Shown here piece after piece: positions 52,789-59,984 of a stretch of DNA of 64,000 bases (within the stretch, counting starts at the first letter, position 1; each line of letters starts with the position of its first letter). Both the position numbers and the translations under genes were made by a program. The notes beneath the pieces are model-generated. The model made no database searches and had not been told where the DNA came from. It saw only the letters and a program-made list of their open reading frames with translations. Origin of the DNA: Pseudodesulfovibrio nedwellii (GTDB lineage Bacteria; Desulfobacterota; Desulfovibrionia; Desulfovibrionales; Desulfovibrionaceae); contig NZ_AP026709.1 in the NCBI RefSeq assembly GCF_027923765.1, forward strand, positions 1,297,501 to 1,361,500. Direction: 5' to 3'.

Positions 52789-54709
52789 AGCTCATTCCTC
52801 CTGCTTCGAAAGGCGACTTTGCAGCATCAAGTATCAACTGCACTGCCTCCTCCAATGAAACCAATCCGGGGTCTTCTCCGTCTCGTGAACGAATATTGAC
52901 GCACCCGGCCTCAACCTCTTTATCACCGATTACCAACATATACGGGATCTTCTCAACTTGAGCTTCCCGAATCTTATAACCAAGTTTCTCGTTGCGGGTA
53001 TCCGCTTCGATACGAATTCCCTTACTTGCAAACAAGGCTTTGGCTTTATTCACAAAATCAAGCTGTGCATCCGTCACGTTCAAAAGACGCGCCTGGACCG
53101 GAGCCAGCCAAACAGGATAAGCACCTGCACAGTGTTCCGTCAAGACGCCAATGAAGCGTTCGATAGAACCGAGCATAGCACGATGGATCATGACAGGTCG
53201 ATGCCGCTCACCATCCTCGCCGACATATACTATGTCAAAGCGATCTGGCAAGGTGAAATCGACCTGAATAGTACCACACTGCCATGAACGTCCGATGGAA
53301 TCACGCAAATGAAAGTCAATCTTGGGACCGTAAAAGGCACCGTCACCCTCATTGATGGCATATTCCAAACCGGATTCGTTCAAAGCCTCGCGCAAGGCTT
53401 CAGTAGCGATATTCCAATCTTCATCCGAACCGATAGACTTCTCTGGACGAGTGGACAGCTCCACATCGAACTCGTAGTCGAACAGAGAATAAATGTCCTG
53501 ATAAAATTTGATGAGATCAATGATTTCCTCAGAAATCTGATCCGGACGACAAATAAGATGTGCATCATCCTGAGTAAAGGTACGCACACGCATCAAACCA
53601 TGCAACACACCGGATTTCTCATGACGGTGCACTACACCCAGTTCAAAATACCGCTGAGGGAGCTCTCGATAGCTCATGATCTTACGCTTGTAGATGATCA
53701 TGTGAGCCAAGCAATTCATGGGCTTAATGCCGTAAGCCTGCTCGTCAATTTCCGTGAAATACATATTCTCACGATAATTTTCGTAGTGACCGGACTTTTC
53801 CCACATTTCGCGTTTGAGAATGAGCGGCCCCTGAACGAGGTCATATCCACGCTTCAGGTGCTCCTTGCGCTCGAAGTCCTCCAAGATGGCACGAAGCAAC
53901 ATACCTTTGGGATGCCACAAAGGCATACCGGGGCCGACTTCATCATTGAAAGAGAAAAGATCAAGCTGCTTGCCGAGCTTACGATGATCACGCTTCTTAG
54001 CTTCTTCAAGACGGAACAGATGCTTCTTGAGCGCTTTGGGGTCCTGCCATGCAGTACCGTAGATACGCTGAAGCTGTTTGTTCTTTTCGTCGCCACGCCA
54101 GTACGCTCCAGCCACGGACAAAAGCTTGAAGGCTTTGATCATGCCGGTACGCGCAACATGCGGGCCGCGGCACAAATCCGCGAAATCGCCATGCGTGTAA
54201 ATAGAAAATTCGTCTACACCAAGGTCATCCATAATTTCAGGCTTGTACTCTTCACCCATGTCGGAAAAGAACGTCTTCGCCTCTTCTTTGGTCATGGTTG
54301 AACGAACAAATTCCTTGTTGGCACCCACGGAACTGAGCATCTCTTTCTCGATGGCTTCCAGATCTTCAGGGGTAAATGGGCGCTCATAATCAAAATCATA
54401 GTAGAATCCGTCCTTAATGGCCGGACCAATAGTCACCTTGGCGGTGGGGAACAGTTTTTTGACAGCTTCGGCCATGAGATGGGCCGCGGAGTGGCGGATA
54501 ACGCCCAGCCCCTCTTCGCTGTCAGCGAAGACGGGCTCAATGGTAGTACAAGGAGTCGGCACGGCAGTGGACATGTCCAAAATGGTGTCTTCGCACTTGG
54601 CGGCGACAACCTTCTTGAACTGTTTCTTTGACAGGCCCTCTTGCAGGGCATCGGCACAGGATGCACCGTCGGCCAATTCAACTGGATTGCCAGCGACTTC
54701 GATCTGCAC
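52772..54709 (-). CDS. thrS: Threonyl-tRNA synthetase
   Basis: This 645-residue class II synthetase has an N-terminal TGS domain, the editing domain (HSAAHLMAEAV), and the catalytic core with PMNCLAHMIIYK (zinc Cys) and motif regions RYFELGVVHRHEKSGVLHGLMRVR. The C-terminal anticodon domain follows. It starts at GTG 54709 with GGAG 8 nt upstream. It heads the operon thrS-infC-rpmI-rplT-pheS-pheT. Confidence 0.97.
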   Translation of the reverse strand: MQIEVAGNPVELADGASCADALQEGLSKKQFKKVVAAKCEDTILDMSTAVPTPCTTIEPVFADSEEGLGVIRHSAAHLMAEAVKKLFPTAKVTIGPAIKDGFYYDFDYERPFTPEDLEAIEKEMLSSVGANKEFVRSTMTKEEAKTFFSDMGEEYKPEIMDDLGVDEFSIYTHGDFADLCRGPHVARTGMIKAFKLLSVAGAYWRGDEKNKQLQRIYGTAWQDPKALKKHLFRLEEAKKRDHRKLGKQLDLFSFNDEVGPGMPLWHPKGMLLRAILEDFERKEHLKRGYDLVQGPLILKREMWEKSGHYENYRENMYFTEIDEQAYGIKPMNCLAHMIIYKRKIMSYRELPQRYFELGVVHRHEKSGVLHGLMRVRTFTQDDAHLICRPDQISEEIIDLIKFYQDIYSLFDYEFDVELSTRPEKSIGSDEDWNIATEALREALNESGLEYAINEGDGAFYGPKIDFHLRDSIGRSWQCGTIQVDFTLPDRFDIVYVGEDGERHRPVMIHRAMLGSIERFIGVLTEHCAGAYPVWLAPVQARLLNVTDAQLDFVNKAKALFASKGIRIEADTRNEKLGYKIREAQVEKIPYMLVIGDKEVEAGCVNIRSRDGEDPGLVSLEEAVQLILDAAKSPFEAGGMSYSFSG

Positions 54710-54757
54710 TTCTTATACTCCTTGGTCCGGGAAAATGCCGGAAGCTGTTAACGAAGA

Positions 54758-54780
54758 AAGGGAGGCCTGAGGCCTCCCTT
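54758..54780 (-). terminator. Terminator after tRNA-Val
   Basis: AAGGGAGGCC-tga-GGCCTCCCTT is a perfect 10-bp stem 13 nt past the tRNA 3' end; reading leftwards TTCTTCG follows. Confidence 0.8.
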
Positions 54781-54792
54781 CCGGGGATGTTC

Positions 54793-54867
54793 TGGTAGGC
54801 GCGGAGGGATTTGAACCCACGACCCTTTGCACGTCAAGCAAATGCTCTCCCCCTGAGCTACGCGCCT
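54793..54867 (-). tRNA. tRNA-Val (GAC)
   Basis: The 75-nt gene folds as a cloverleaf. The acceptor stem is AGGCGCG/CGCGCCT, the D arm GCTCAGGGGGAGAGC, the anticodon arm TTTGC-TTGACGT-GCAAA (anticodon GAC) and the T arm GTGGGTTCAAATCCCTC-like. The CCA end is encoded. It lies just upstream of thrS and is followed by its own terminator. Confidence 0.95.
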
Positions 54868-55242
54868 TCTCGTTGAAGCGAGACGGAAAGTATCCGCGAG
54901 ACCGTTTGTTGTCAAGCGACATTTTAATCTTTTTTCATTTTTTTTAAAAAGGATATCACCATGAAAAGGGAAAGAGCCTCAAACAACTTCTTATATCCAT
55001 AGTCAGAGCCCCAAAAAAGCCCCATTCATTGTTTCCAAAATTGCTTCAACATATTTAACACAAACAACAAAATCATAGAATAATGAATGCAAATTCAAAA
55101 AGATATTCCATTCAAAACCCTAAATTCAGATGGAATGCGACCCGTTGCAAAGTCTCCTGCTCAATATAAACCAAGAAAATACAGACGTCCTAAACAAGCA
55201 CTACGTCAACAACATGTCCGGGAACTGAACAACATGCAATTT
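54868..55242. other. AT-rich gene-free region
   Basis: I see no credible gene here. It holds oligo-T tracts near 54930, which suit a tRNA promoter region, and a run of A-rich sequence; a readable frame from 55087 is mostly the shadow of the gene that follows. Confidence 0.5.
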
Positions 55243-55932
55243 CTAACCAATGGCTGCCAGTGCTTCACTCGCCATATCTCCAACGGTCAAATACTTAATA
55301 ACACCGTCCTTGAACGTCCGAAGCTCGGCTTCATCACTCTTCATCGCTTCAAGCTTGACCTTTACCCCTTCAGCCTTGATGAGACCAAGCACCCATGCAG
55401 CATATGCACGGTTGTATGTATCAGAATCATCAAGCCCCACAATCAAAAAGCGTTCACCATGGGCAACCAGCTCAGGCCGCACACTGGCCAGTCGGGCTAA
55501 ACCCCAATATACATCACGTCTCAGTTCAGGATGATCCAGAAAATTGCCATCACATTCGGCATCGCAGAATATGTAGGACACCAAAATCTTATGAAACTCC
55601 TTGGCGATCTTTTCATTTTGGACCATGGCCTCAGCCATGAAATGCGGGATACTCCATCCAAGATTGCCGGATTCTTCATTCATGTGCCACATAAGCGTAC
55701 GCATAAGGGTACGAGTCTTTTCCATGGACACTTCAGCTAAACGATACACAGCTCGACCAAATGCCGGGACCGTATGCCAACGGACGGCCTCTTCTCGATC
55801 AAGCCTCAGATTCAACAACGGCGGCATCAGGTCTCCAGGAGGAAACTCATCCAACTCGACCAGTCGTTCCTGCCAATTATCATCTATGAGTATTTCACGA
55901 ACTATCTTCTTCGTGCTGCGAAACTTTGACAT
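55243..55932 (-). CDS. Uncharacterised HEAT-repeat-like protein
   Basis: This 229-residue soluble protein is built of helical pairs. Examples are DLMPPLLNLRLDREEAVRWHTVPAFGRAVYRL and HPELRRDVYWGLARLASVRPELVAHGERFL, ending in EALAAIG. Such HEAT-like proteins bind partner proteins; I do not know this one's partner. AGGAG lies 5 nt before ATG 55932. A terminator separates it from the upstream TPR gene, so it has its own transcript. Confidence 0.8.
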   Translation of the reverse strand: MSKFRSTKKIVREILIDDNWQERLVELDEFPPGDLMPPLLNLRLDREEAVRWHTVPAFGRAVYRLAEVSMEKTRTLMRTLMWHMNEESGNLGWSIPHFMAEAMVQNEKIAKEFHKILVSYIFCDAECDGNFLDHPELRRDVYWGLARLASVRPELVAHGERFLIVGLDDSDTYNRAYAAWVLGLIKAEGVKVKLEAMKSDEAELRTFKDGVIKYLTVGDMASEALAAIG

Positions 55933-55952
55933 ATCAACTCCTACAAAGAATA

Positions 55953-55980
55953 AGGGGACCGCCAAACTGACGGTCCCCCT
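55953..55980 (-). terminator. Terminator of the YkgJ-TPR operon
   Basis: AGGGGGACCGTCA and TGGCGGTCCCCT pair around a 3-nt loop (one mismatch); reading leftwards TTATTCTTTG follows. Confidence 0.8.
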
Positions 55981-56020
55981 AGTATAATCATCTTTTCGAT
56001 GCAGGCAATAGGAATAATTC

Positions 56021-56644
56021 CTATTTATTATTTTCTTCCACTTCTTTCTTGAAGTCTTCGGGCACTTCAAAGCCGGATTCTTCAGCCTTGACGATACACT
56101 TTGCGGCATCTTCCCAGTTGCCAAAGTGAGCGTCCACAATAGCCTTGTTATTCCAAGCCGGACCAAAGTTGGCTTGCTTTTCCAAAATTTTCTTGAGCAG
56201 CTTGTCAGCCTCTTCATAGTCGCTCATGGCGATAAACAGAGAGGACATGGTAGCCTGAGCCTGAGCGAACTCAGGATCAAGTTTAAGAGCCTTTTTCAGG
56301 GCCTTATGAGCCTTGTCAAAGTCTCCCTGCTGCAAAAGGATAAAGCCGATGTTGCCCCAGGGCACTGCAAAAAACGGACGCTGCTGAGTGGCCTGAATAT
56401 TATAATTCAGACAAGACTCCATATCGTCACGCTGCAAAGCTATACCGCCGAGCTGCACATACCCTTCGGCCATACGCGGAGAATGAGCGATGGCATCGAG
56501 AAACTCACGTTCGGCCTCCATGAAATCCCGGCGGGACAAATAAGCCACGCCCAAATTATAATGGGTGTTACCGCAGGAGGGGTTAGCGACCAACTTAGCT
56601 TTGAGATCCGCAATGTACTCGTCAAGATTTTCGAATTTTTCCAT
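56021..56644 (-). CDS. TPR-repeat protein in the YkgJ operon
   Basis: This 207-residue protein has about five TPR units, such as NTHYNLGVAYLSRRDFMEAEREFLDAIAHSP and PWGNIGFILLQQGDFDKAHKALKKALKLDP. There is no signal peptide. It is the third gene of an operon with the YkgJ-type Cys-cluster protein and an unknown 121-residue protein, 15 nt after the latter. It probably holds partners together. Confidence 0.88.
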   Translation of the reverse strand: MEKFENLDEYIADLKAKLVANPSCGNTHYNLGVAYLSRRDFMEAEREFLDAIAHSPRMAEGYVQLGGIALQRDDMESCLNYNIQATQQRPFFAVPWGNIGFILLQQGDFDKAHKALKKALKLDPEFAQAQATMSSLFIAMSDYEEADKLLKKILEKQANFGPAWNNKAIVDAHFGNWEDAAKCIVKAEESGFEVPEDFKKEVEENNK

Positions 56645-56659
56645 GGCGTAATATCCTTC

Positions 56660-57025
56660 TTATGGTTCGATGCCGTGTTTTTTACAGTGCTCTGCATACC
56701 AGAGACAAAATTCATAAACGGGACGGACTTTTTCAAAATTCATAACCATCATGACATTAAATTCATTGACCTGATCAATAAATTCCTGATTGCTATGCTT
56801 CCCTGATTCTCGAATAAAAAGCTGAGAAAGTTCTGCCGAAGTATATCCGGTCTTATCCTGACGAATATCGATGGGATCAAACGGAGCCGCGAACGGGTCC
56901 CAATTCTCATAGCCCATACGATCAACGAATTTACGACGCCTTTTAGACATCTTTTCGTACATGAATTTTTTGCGGGCTTCGATATCCTGAGCGGACATCT
57001 CTTCATAATTGAGCGTCTTGGTCAT
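56660..57025 (-). CDS. Hypothetical protein in the YkgJ operon
   Basis: This 121-residue protein is not one I recognise. It opens with a helical, basic segment (ARKKFMYEKMSKRRRKFVDRMGY), a proline-rich middle (WDPFAAPFDPIDIRQD) and a helical C-terminus with a CLWYAEHCKKHG pair of Cys. Its ATG overlaps the YkgJ stop, so translation is coupled. Its place between a metal-binding-like protein and a TPR adapter suggests a shared complex. Confidence 0.8.
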   Translation of the reverse strand: MTKTLNYEEMSAQDIEARKKFMYEKMSKRRRKFVDRMGYENWDPFAAPFDPIDIRQDKTGYTSAELSQLFIRESGKHSNQEFIDQVNEFNVMMVMNFEKVRPVYEFCLWYAEHCKKHGIEP

Positions 57026-57861
57026 TATTCTTTCCCGCCGCCACCGAGAACGATGGACTCACCACAGGTCTCGCAAGCGGATTTGGACTGAGTACATGTT
57101 GAACACGCTTCGGACTTGGGAGCATCGGGAGCGACAATTTCTTCGGGAACGACCTTGGGTGCGGTCTGCTCCAACTCATCAACCCGCTCCTTGGGGATAG
57201 TCAAATTCACACGATCGCCCACACCCAAATAATGTTCGTCGTACTCTGTCACGAGAGCCATGGACAACGGCAACAGCATTTCGCTCAATTCCTTGAACCG
57301 ACTGCCGATGCCTTCCTGCAAATCCTTGCCAATGGCGAGCAATTTGTCGAGGACGATATCCATATTAACTGTGGGGTATTTCTCGCCACCCTTAAAACCA
57401 GTCTTGTTACAGGTATGAGCCACGCCGCCAATAGAGGTGGGCACACCGTACAATCGACAGGTTATGGGACGATTTTCATAGATGGAGCACAGGTCGTTGT
57501 CATCCAGCATGGGACAACGCACACGAGCCTTGGCTACTTCCAATAAAATATCATTCGTGGGCTGCCCGGCCTGGCTCGCTTTATAAACTTTACGCTTGAG
57601 CTTATGAATCTGGCGATCGGCCTGATCGGCACGAGTCATAATGATAGACCGTTCCAGACCGGAAAATTTTTCGTTGAACTTGGTGTTGATATACATGGCT
57701 TCAACCAATGTGACATCAAACAGGGCGTAACAACAGTCACTGCAACCCTTGCCACATTTAACCAAGTCACTCATTTCGTTTTCGAACTTCTTGAAAACGG
57801 CATCAACCTCGGCCACAACGGCTTCGTACTTTTCAAAATACTCGGTAAAATCAAGCGCCAT
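57025..57861 (-). CDS. YkgJ-family cysteine-cluster protein
   Basis: This 278-residue cytoplasmic protein carries CGKGCSDCC (CxxxCxxCC, residues 36-44), then CPMLDDNDLCSIYENRPITCR, the full YkgJ/zinc-or-iron-chelating signature. The C-terminus adds a second Cys set CSTCTQSKSACETC and a Gly-rich end. The family probably binds iron or zinc; its role is unknown. GAGGAG precedes ATG 57861. It heads a three-gene operon and has a likely sigma-70 promoter about 65 nt upstream. Confidence 0.87.
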   Translation of the reverse strand: MALDFTEYFEKYEAVVAEVDAVFKKFENEMSDLVKCGKGCSDCCYALFDVTLVEAMYINTKFNEKFSGLERSIIMTRADQADRQIHKLKRKVYKASQAGQPTNDILLEVAKARVRCPMLDDNDLCSIYENRPITCRLYGVPTSIGGVAHTCNKTGFKGGEKYPTVNMDIVLDKLLAIGKDLQEGIGSRFKELSEMLLPLSMALVTEYDEHYLGVGDRVNLTIPKERVDELEQTAPKVVPEEIVAPDAPKSEACSTCTQSKSACETCGESIVLGGGGKE

Positions 57862-57925
57862 TCTAAATACTCCTCGTCAAATCTGCACAAGTCGTTACAG
57901 GACCGTGGTGATGTAGTGTCCAGTT

Positions 57926-57953
57926 AATTTAAGTCGTGAATTGGAACCGTCAA
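57926..57953 (-). promoter_or_regulatory. Putative sigma-70 promoter of the YkgJ operon
   Basis: On the minus strand TTGACG, a 16-bp spacer and TAAATT lie 65 nt before the YkgJ start. The match is fair rather than strong. Confidence 0.4.
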
Positions 57954-58052
57954 CCGTGCCGGGGAAAGAAAAATGGAACGGTGAACCCGGAAGATAAAAA
58001 AAGACGCCCGGAGGCGATAGGACGGCACGGTGTGCCAATGTAAAAAATGGAA

Positions 58053-58080
58053 GGGAGCAGCAGCAAAAACTGCCACTCCC
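58053..58080 (-). terminator. Terminator of the ferredoxin gene
   Basis: GGGAGTGGCAG and CTGCTGCTCCC pair with one mismatch around a T-rich loop; reading leftwards TTCCATTTTTTAC follows, 26 nt after the stop. Confidence 0.75.
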
Positions 58081-58105
58081 TAGACCATATTCAGAACAAT
58101 AAAGA

Positions 58106-58294
58106 CTAGTTCTCTTCGATGGTGATAGCGTCGGATTCGCAAACCTCAACGCAGGACTCACAACCGAGACATTCGTCTTCGTTAACTGCAACGGCTTTGC
58201 CGTCCTGAAGTTCGTAAACTTCAACGGGGCAAACGTCTACGCATTCGCCGTCGCCGGTGCACTTGTCAGTGTCGATAGTAATAGTGTAGCCCAT
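58106..58294 (-). CDS. Small ferredoxin with Asp in the first cluster motif
   Basis: This 62-residue dicluster ferredoxin carries low-potential electrons in the cytoplasm. The second site is normal: C42-xx-C45-xx-C48-xxx-C52. The first reads C12-xx-D15-xx-C18-xxx-C22-P, with Asp in place of the second Cys, as in Desulfovibrio africanus ferredoxin III and Pyrococcus ferredoxin, where that cluster converts between 3Fe and 4Fe forms. GGAGG lies 6 nt before ATG 58294; a longer reading to 58360 lacks support. It is monocistronic. Confidence 0.94.
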   Translation of the reverse strand: MGYTITIDTDKCTGDGECVDVCPVEVYELQDGKAVAVNEDECLGCESCVEVCESDAITIEEN

Positions 58295-58577
58295 TTTTTC
58301 CTCCAGAAAATAATTTGGGACGCCCGTATTGCGGGCCTGTTCTTGTGTGTCGGCAGCCATACAAGACGGTTATCGGCACACTCATTCGTATTTAATCCGG
58401 TCAAAAAAGCCGGACACGAATTGCTGATATAACCAAGGCCGTCCTGTGTCAAGACATGAAACAGCTTTTCGGAATACGGGACAATTACTCGGTACAGTTC
58501 AATAAGGTTGTGATACACATCATACTTGTTTATTCTCCGAGTCCGAAAACGCATCTTTAAAACGAACAAGGACCTAT

Positions 58578-59780
58578 ATGTTTACTCAAGAAGAACTCAG
58601 AAAATATGCTGAAACCCTGTGGTGGGGCCTCTCCACCGCTCGCACCAAACCATACCAACCCGGTGATTTCGTTCTGCTCCGTTTTGACACGGATGCACTC
58701 CCTCTGGCTGAAACCATGTTTGAACTGCTCGTGGAAAAAGGCATCAACCCTGTGCCACGTCAAAACATGACCTCCAATATGGAATTATCTTTCTATGGCA
58801 AAGGAACCGAAGCCCAGCTCACCCATATTCCGGCTGGTGACAAGGAATTCGTCAGCAACCTGAACGGATTGATTTCGCTCATTGCCCCGTCCTCCCTGAC
58901 CCATTTGCAAAACGTGGACCCCAAAAGAATCGGCCAAGCCGCCGTAGCCCGCAAATTCATGCGCGATATCATGGAGAAACGTGAACAAACCGGTGAATTC
59001 GGGTGGACGCTCTGCATCTATCCGACCAAAGCTCTTGCCGAGGCAGCCGGGTTGTCCATGGACAAGTTCAAATCCCAGGTAGTCAAAGCCTGCTTCCTCG
59101 ACGCTGAAAACCCACCTGCCAAATGGGCTGAAATCTTCGAGCAGTCTGAAAAGGTCAAAAGATGGCTCAACAATCTCGAGATTGAACACATCAACGTCAA
59201 AACCGAAAATACAGATCTCATTGTAGTTCCGGGCAAGGACAGACGTTGGCTCGGCGTATCCGGTCATAACATCCCCTCCTTCGAAATTTTCCTTTCCCCA
59301 GACTGGCGCGGCACCGAAGGAGTCTACTACGCCGACCAGCCTTCATTCCGGTCCGGCAACTTCGTGGAAGGCGTCAAATTAACCTTTGAAAAAGGTATTG
59401 CCGTCAAAACTGAAGCCAAAACCGGCGGTGAATTCGTTGCCAAACAGTTGACTCTGGATGAAGGAGCCAACCGGCTCGGCGAATTTTCCCTGACAGACCG
59501 CAGATTTTCCAAGATCAGCGAATTCATGGCGAACACGTTATTCGACGAAAACTTCGGCGGAGACCAAGGCAACTGCCATGTCGCAGTTGGGGCATCATAC
59601 GCCGACACCTACGCAGGTGATCAGTCAACATTGGACGATGCCAAAAAAAACATACTCGGATTCAATGATTCCGCCCTCCATTGGGATTTGGTCAATACGG
59701 AACAAAAAATAGTCACAGCCACTCTCAAGGGCGGTGAAGAACTCGTCATCTACAAAGATGGCCAGTTCCAGCACGATTAA
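58578..59780 (+). CDS. M29-family aminopeptidase
   Basis: This 400-residue cytoplasmic metallo-aminopeptidase resembles AmpS/PepS. Candidate metal ligands and catalytic residues are in the late segments NCHVAVGASYADTY and SALHWDLVNTEQ, with earlier Glu residues in GVYYADQPSFRSGNFVEGVK. The length matches the family. AAGGA precedes ATG 58578. A dispersed repeat follows the stop. Confidence 0.88.
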   Translation: MFTQEELRKYAETLWWGLSTARTKPYQPGDFVLLRFDTDALPLAETMFELLVEKGINPVPRQNMTSNMELSFYGKGTEAQLTHIPAGDKEFVSNLNGLISLIAPSSLTHLQNVDPKRIGQAAVARKFMRDIMEKREQTGEFGWTLCIYPTKALAEAAGLSMDKFKSQVVKACFLDAENPPAKWAEIFEQSEKVKRWLNNLEIEHINVKTENTDLIVVPGKDRRWLGVSGHNIPSFEIFLSPDWRGTEGVYYADQPSFRSGNFVEGVKLTFEKGIAVKTEAKTGGEFVAKQLTLDEGANRLGEFSLTDRRFSKISEFMANTLFDENFGGDQGNCHVAVGASYADTYAGDQSTLDDAKKNILGFNDSALHWDLVNTEQKIVTATLKGGEELVIYKDGQFQHD

Positions 59781-59789
59781 AACGGGGGA

Positions 59790-59872
59790 AGCCTCTGGCG
59801 GTCGGGAGAAGGGGGGGGGAAGAAACCCCTTTGAAAAAAGTTCTCCTTCTCCCGACCCCTCGTCCTCTCTCC
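59790..59872 (+). repeat. Dispersed hairpin repeat after the aminopeptidase gene
   Basis: GCCTCTGGCGG (59791) is followed by GTCGGGAGAAG and its partner CTTCTCCCGAC (59846-59856), enclosing an inner ACCCCTTTGAAAAAAG. The layout matches the copies at 13433 and 15527. Confidence 0.68.
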
Positions 59873-59984
59873 TTTCCTTTTTTATTGTTTTGCTTTGCAA
59901 AAGTTGTAGGTTACATTTGGCGGAATTTTATTGTCGGGATGCTTGAGGGAAGCGTTCCGAATTGATGTTTAAGGAGTTATCAAA

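Noticed and set aside
54793..54867. Phage attachment site at the tRNA gene
   Set aside because: No integrase, no repeat of the tRNA 3' end nearby, and flanking genes are housekeeping.
55087..55500. A 137-residue plus-strand frame
   Set aside because: Most of it lies opposite the HEAT-like gene, which has a good start and sensible protein; the remainder is AT-rich with no ribosome site.
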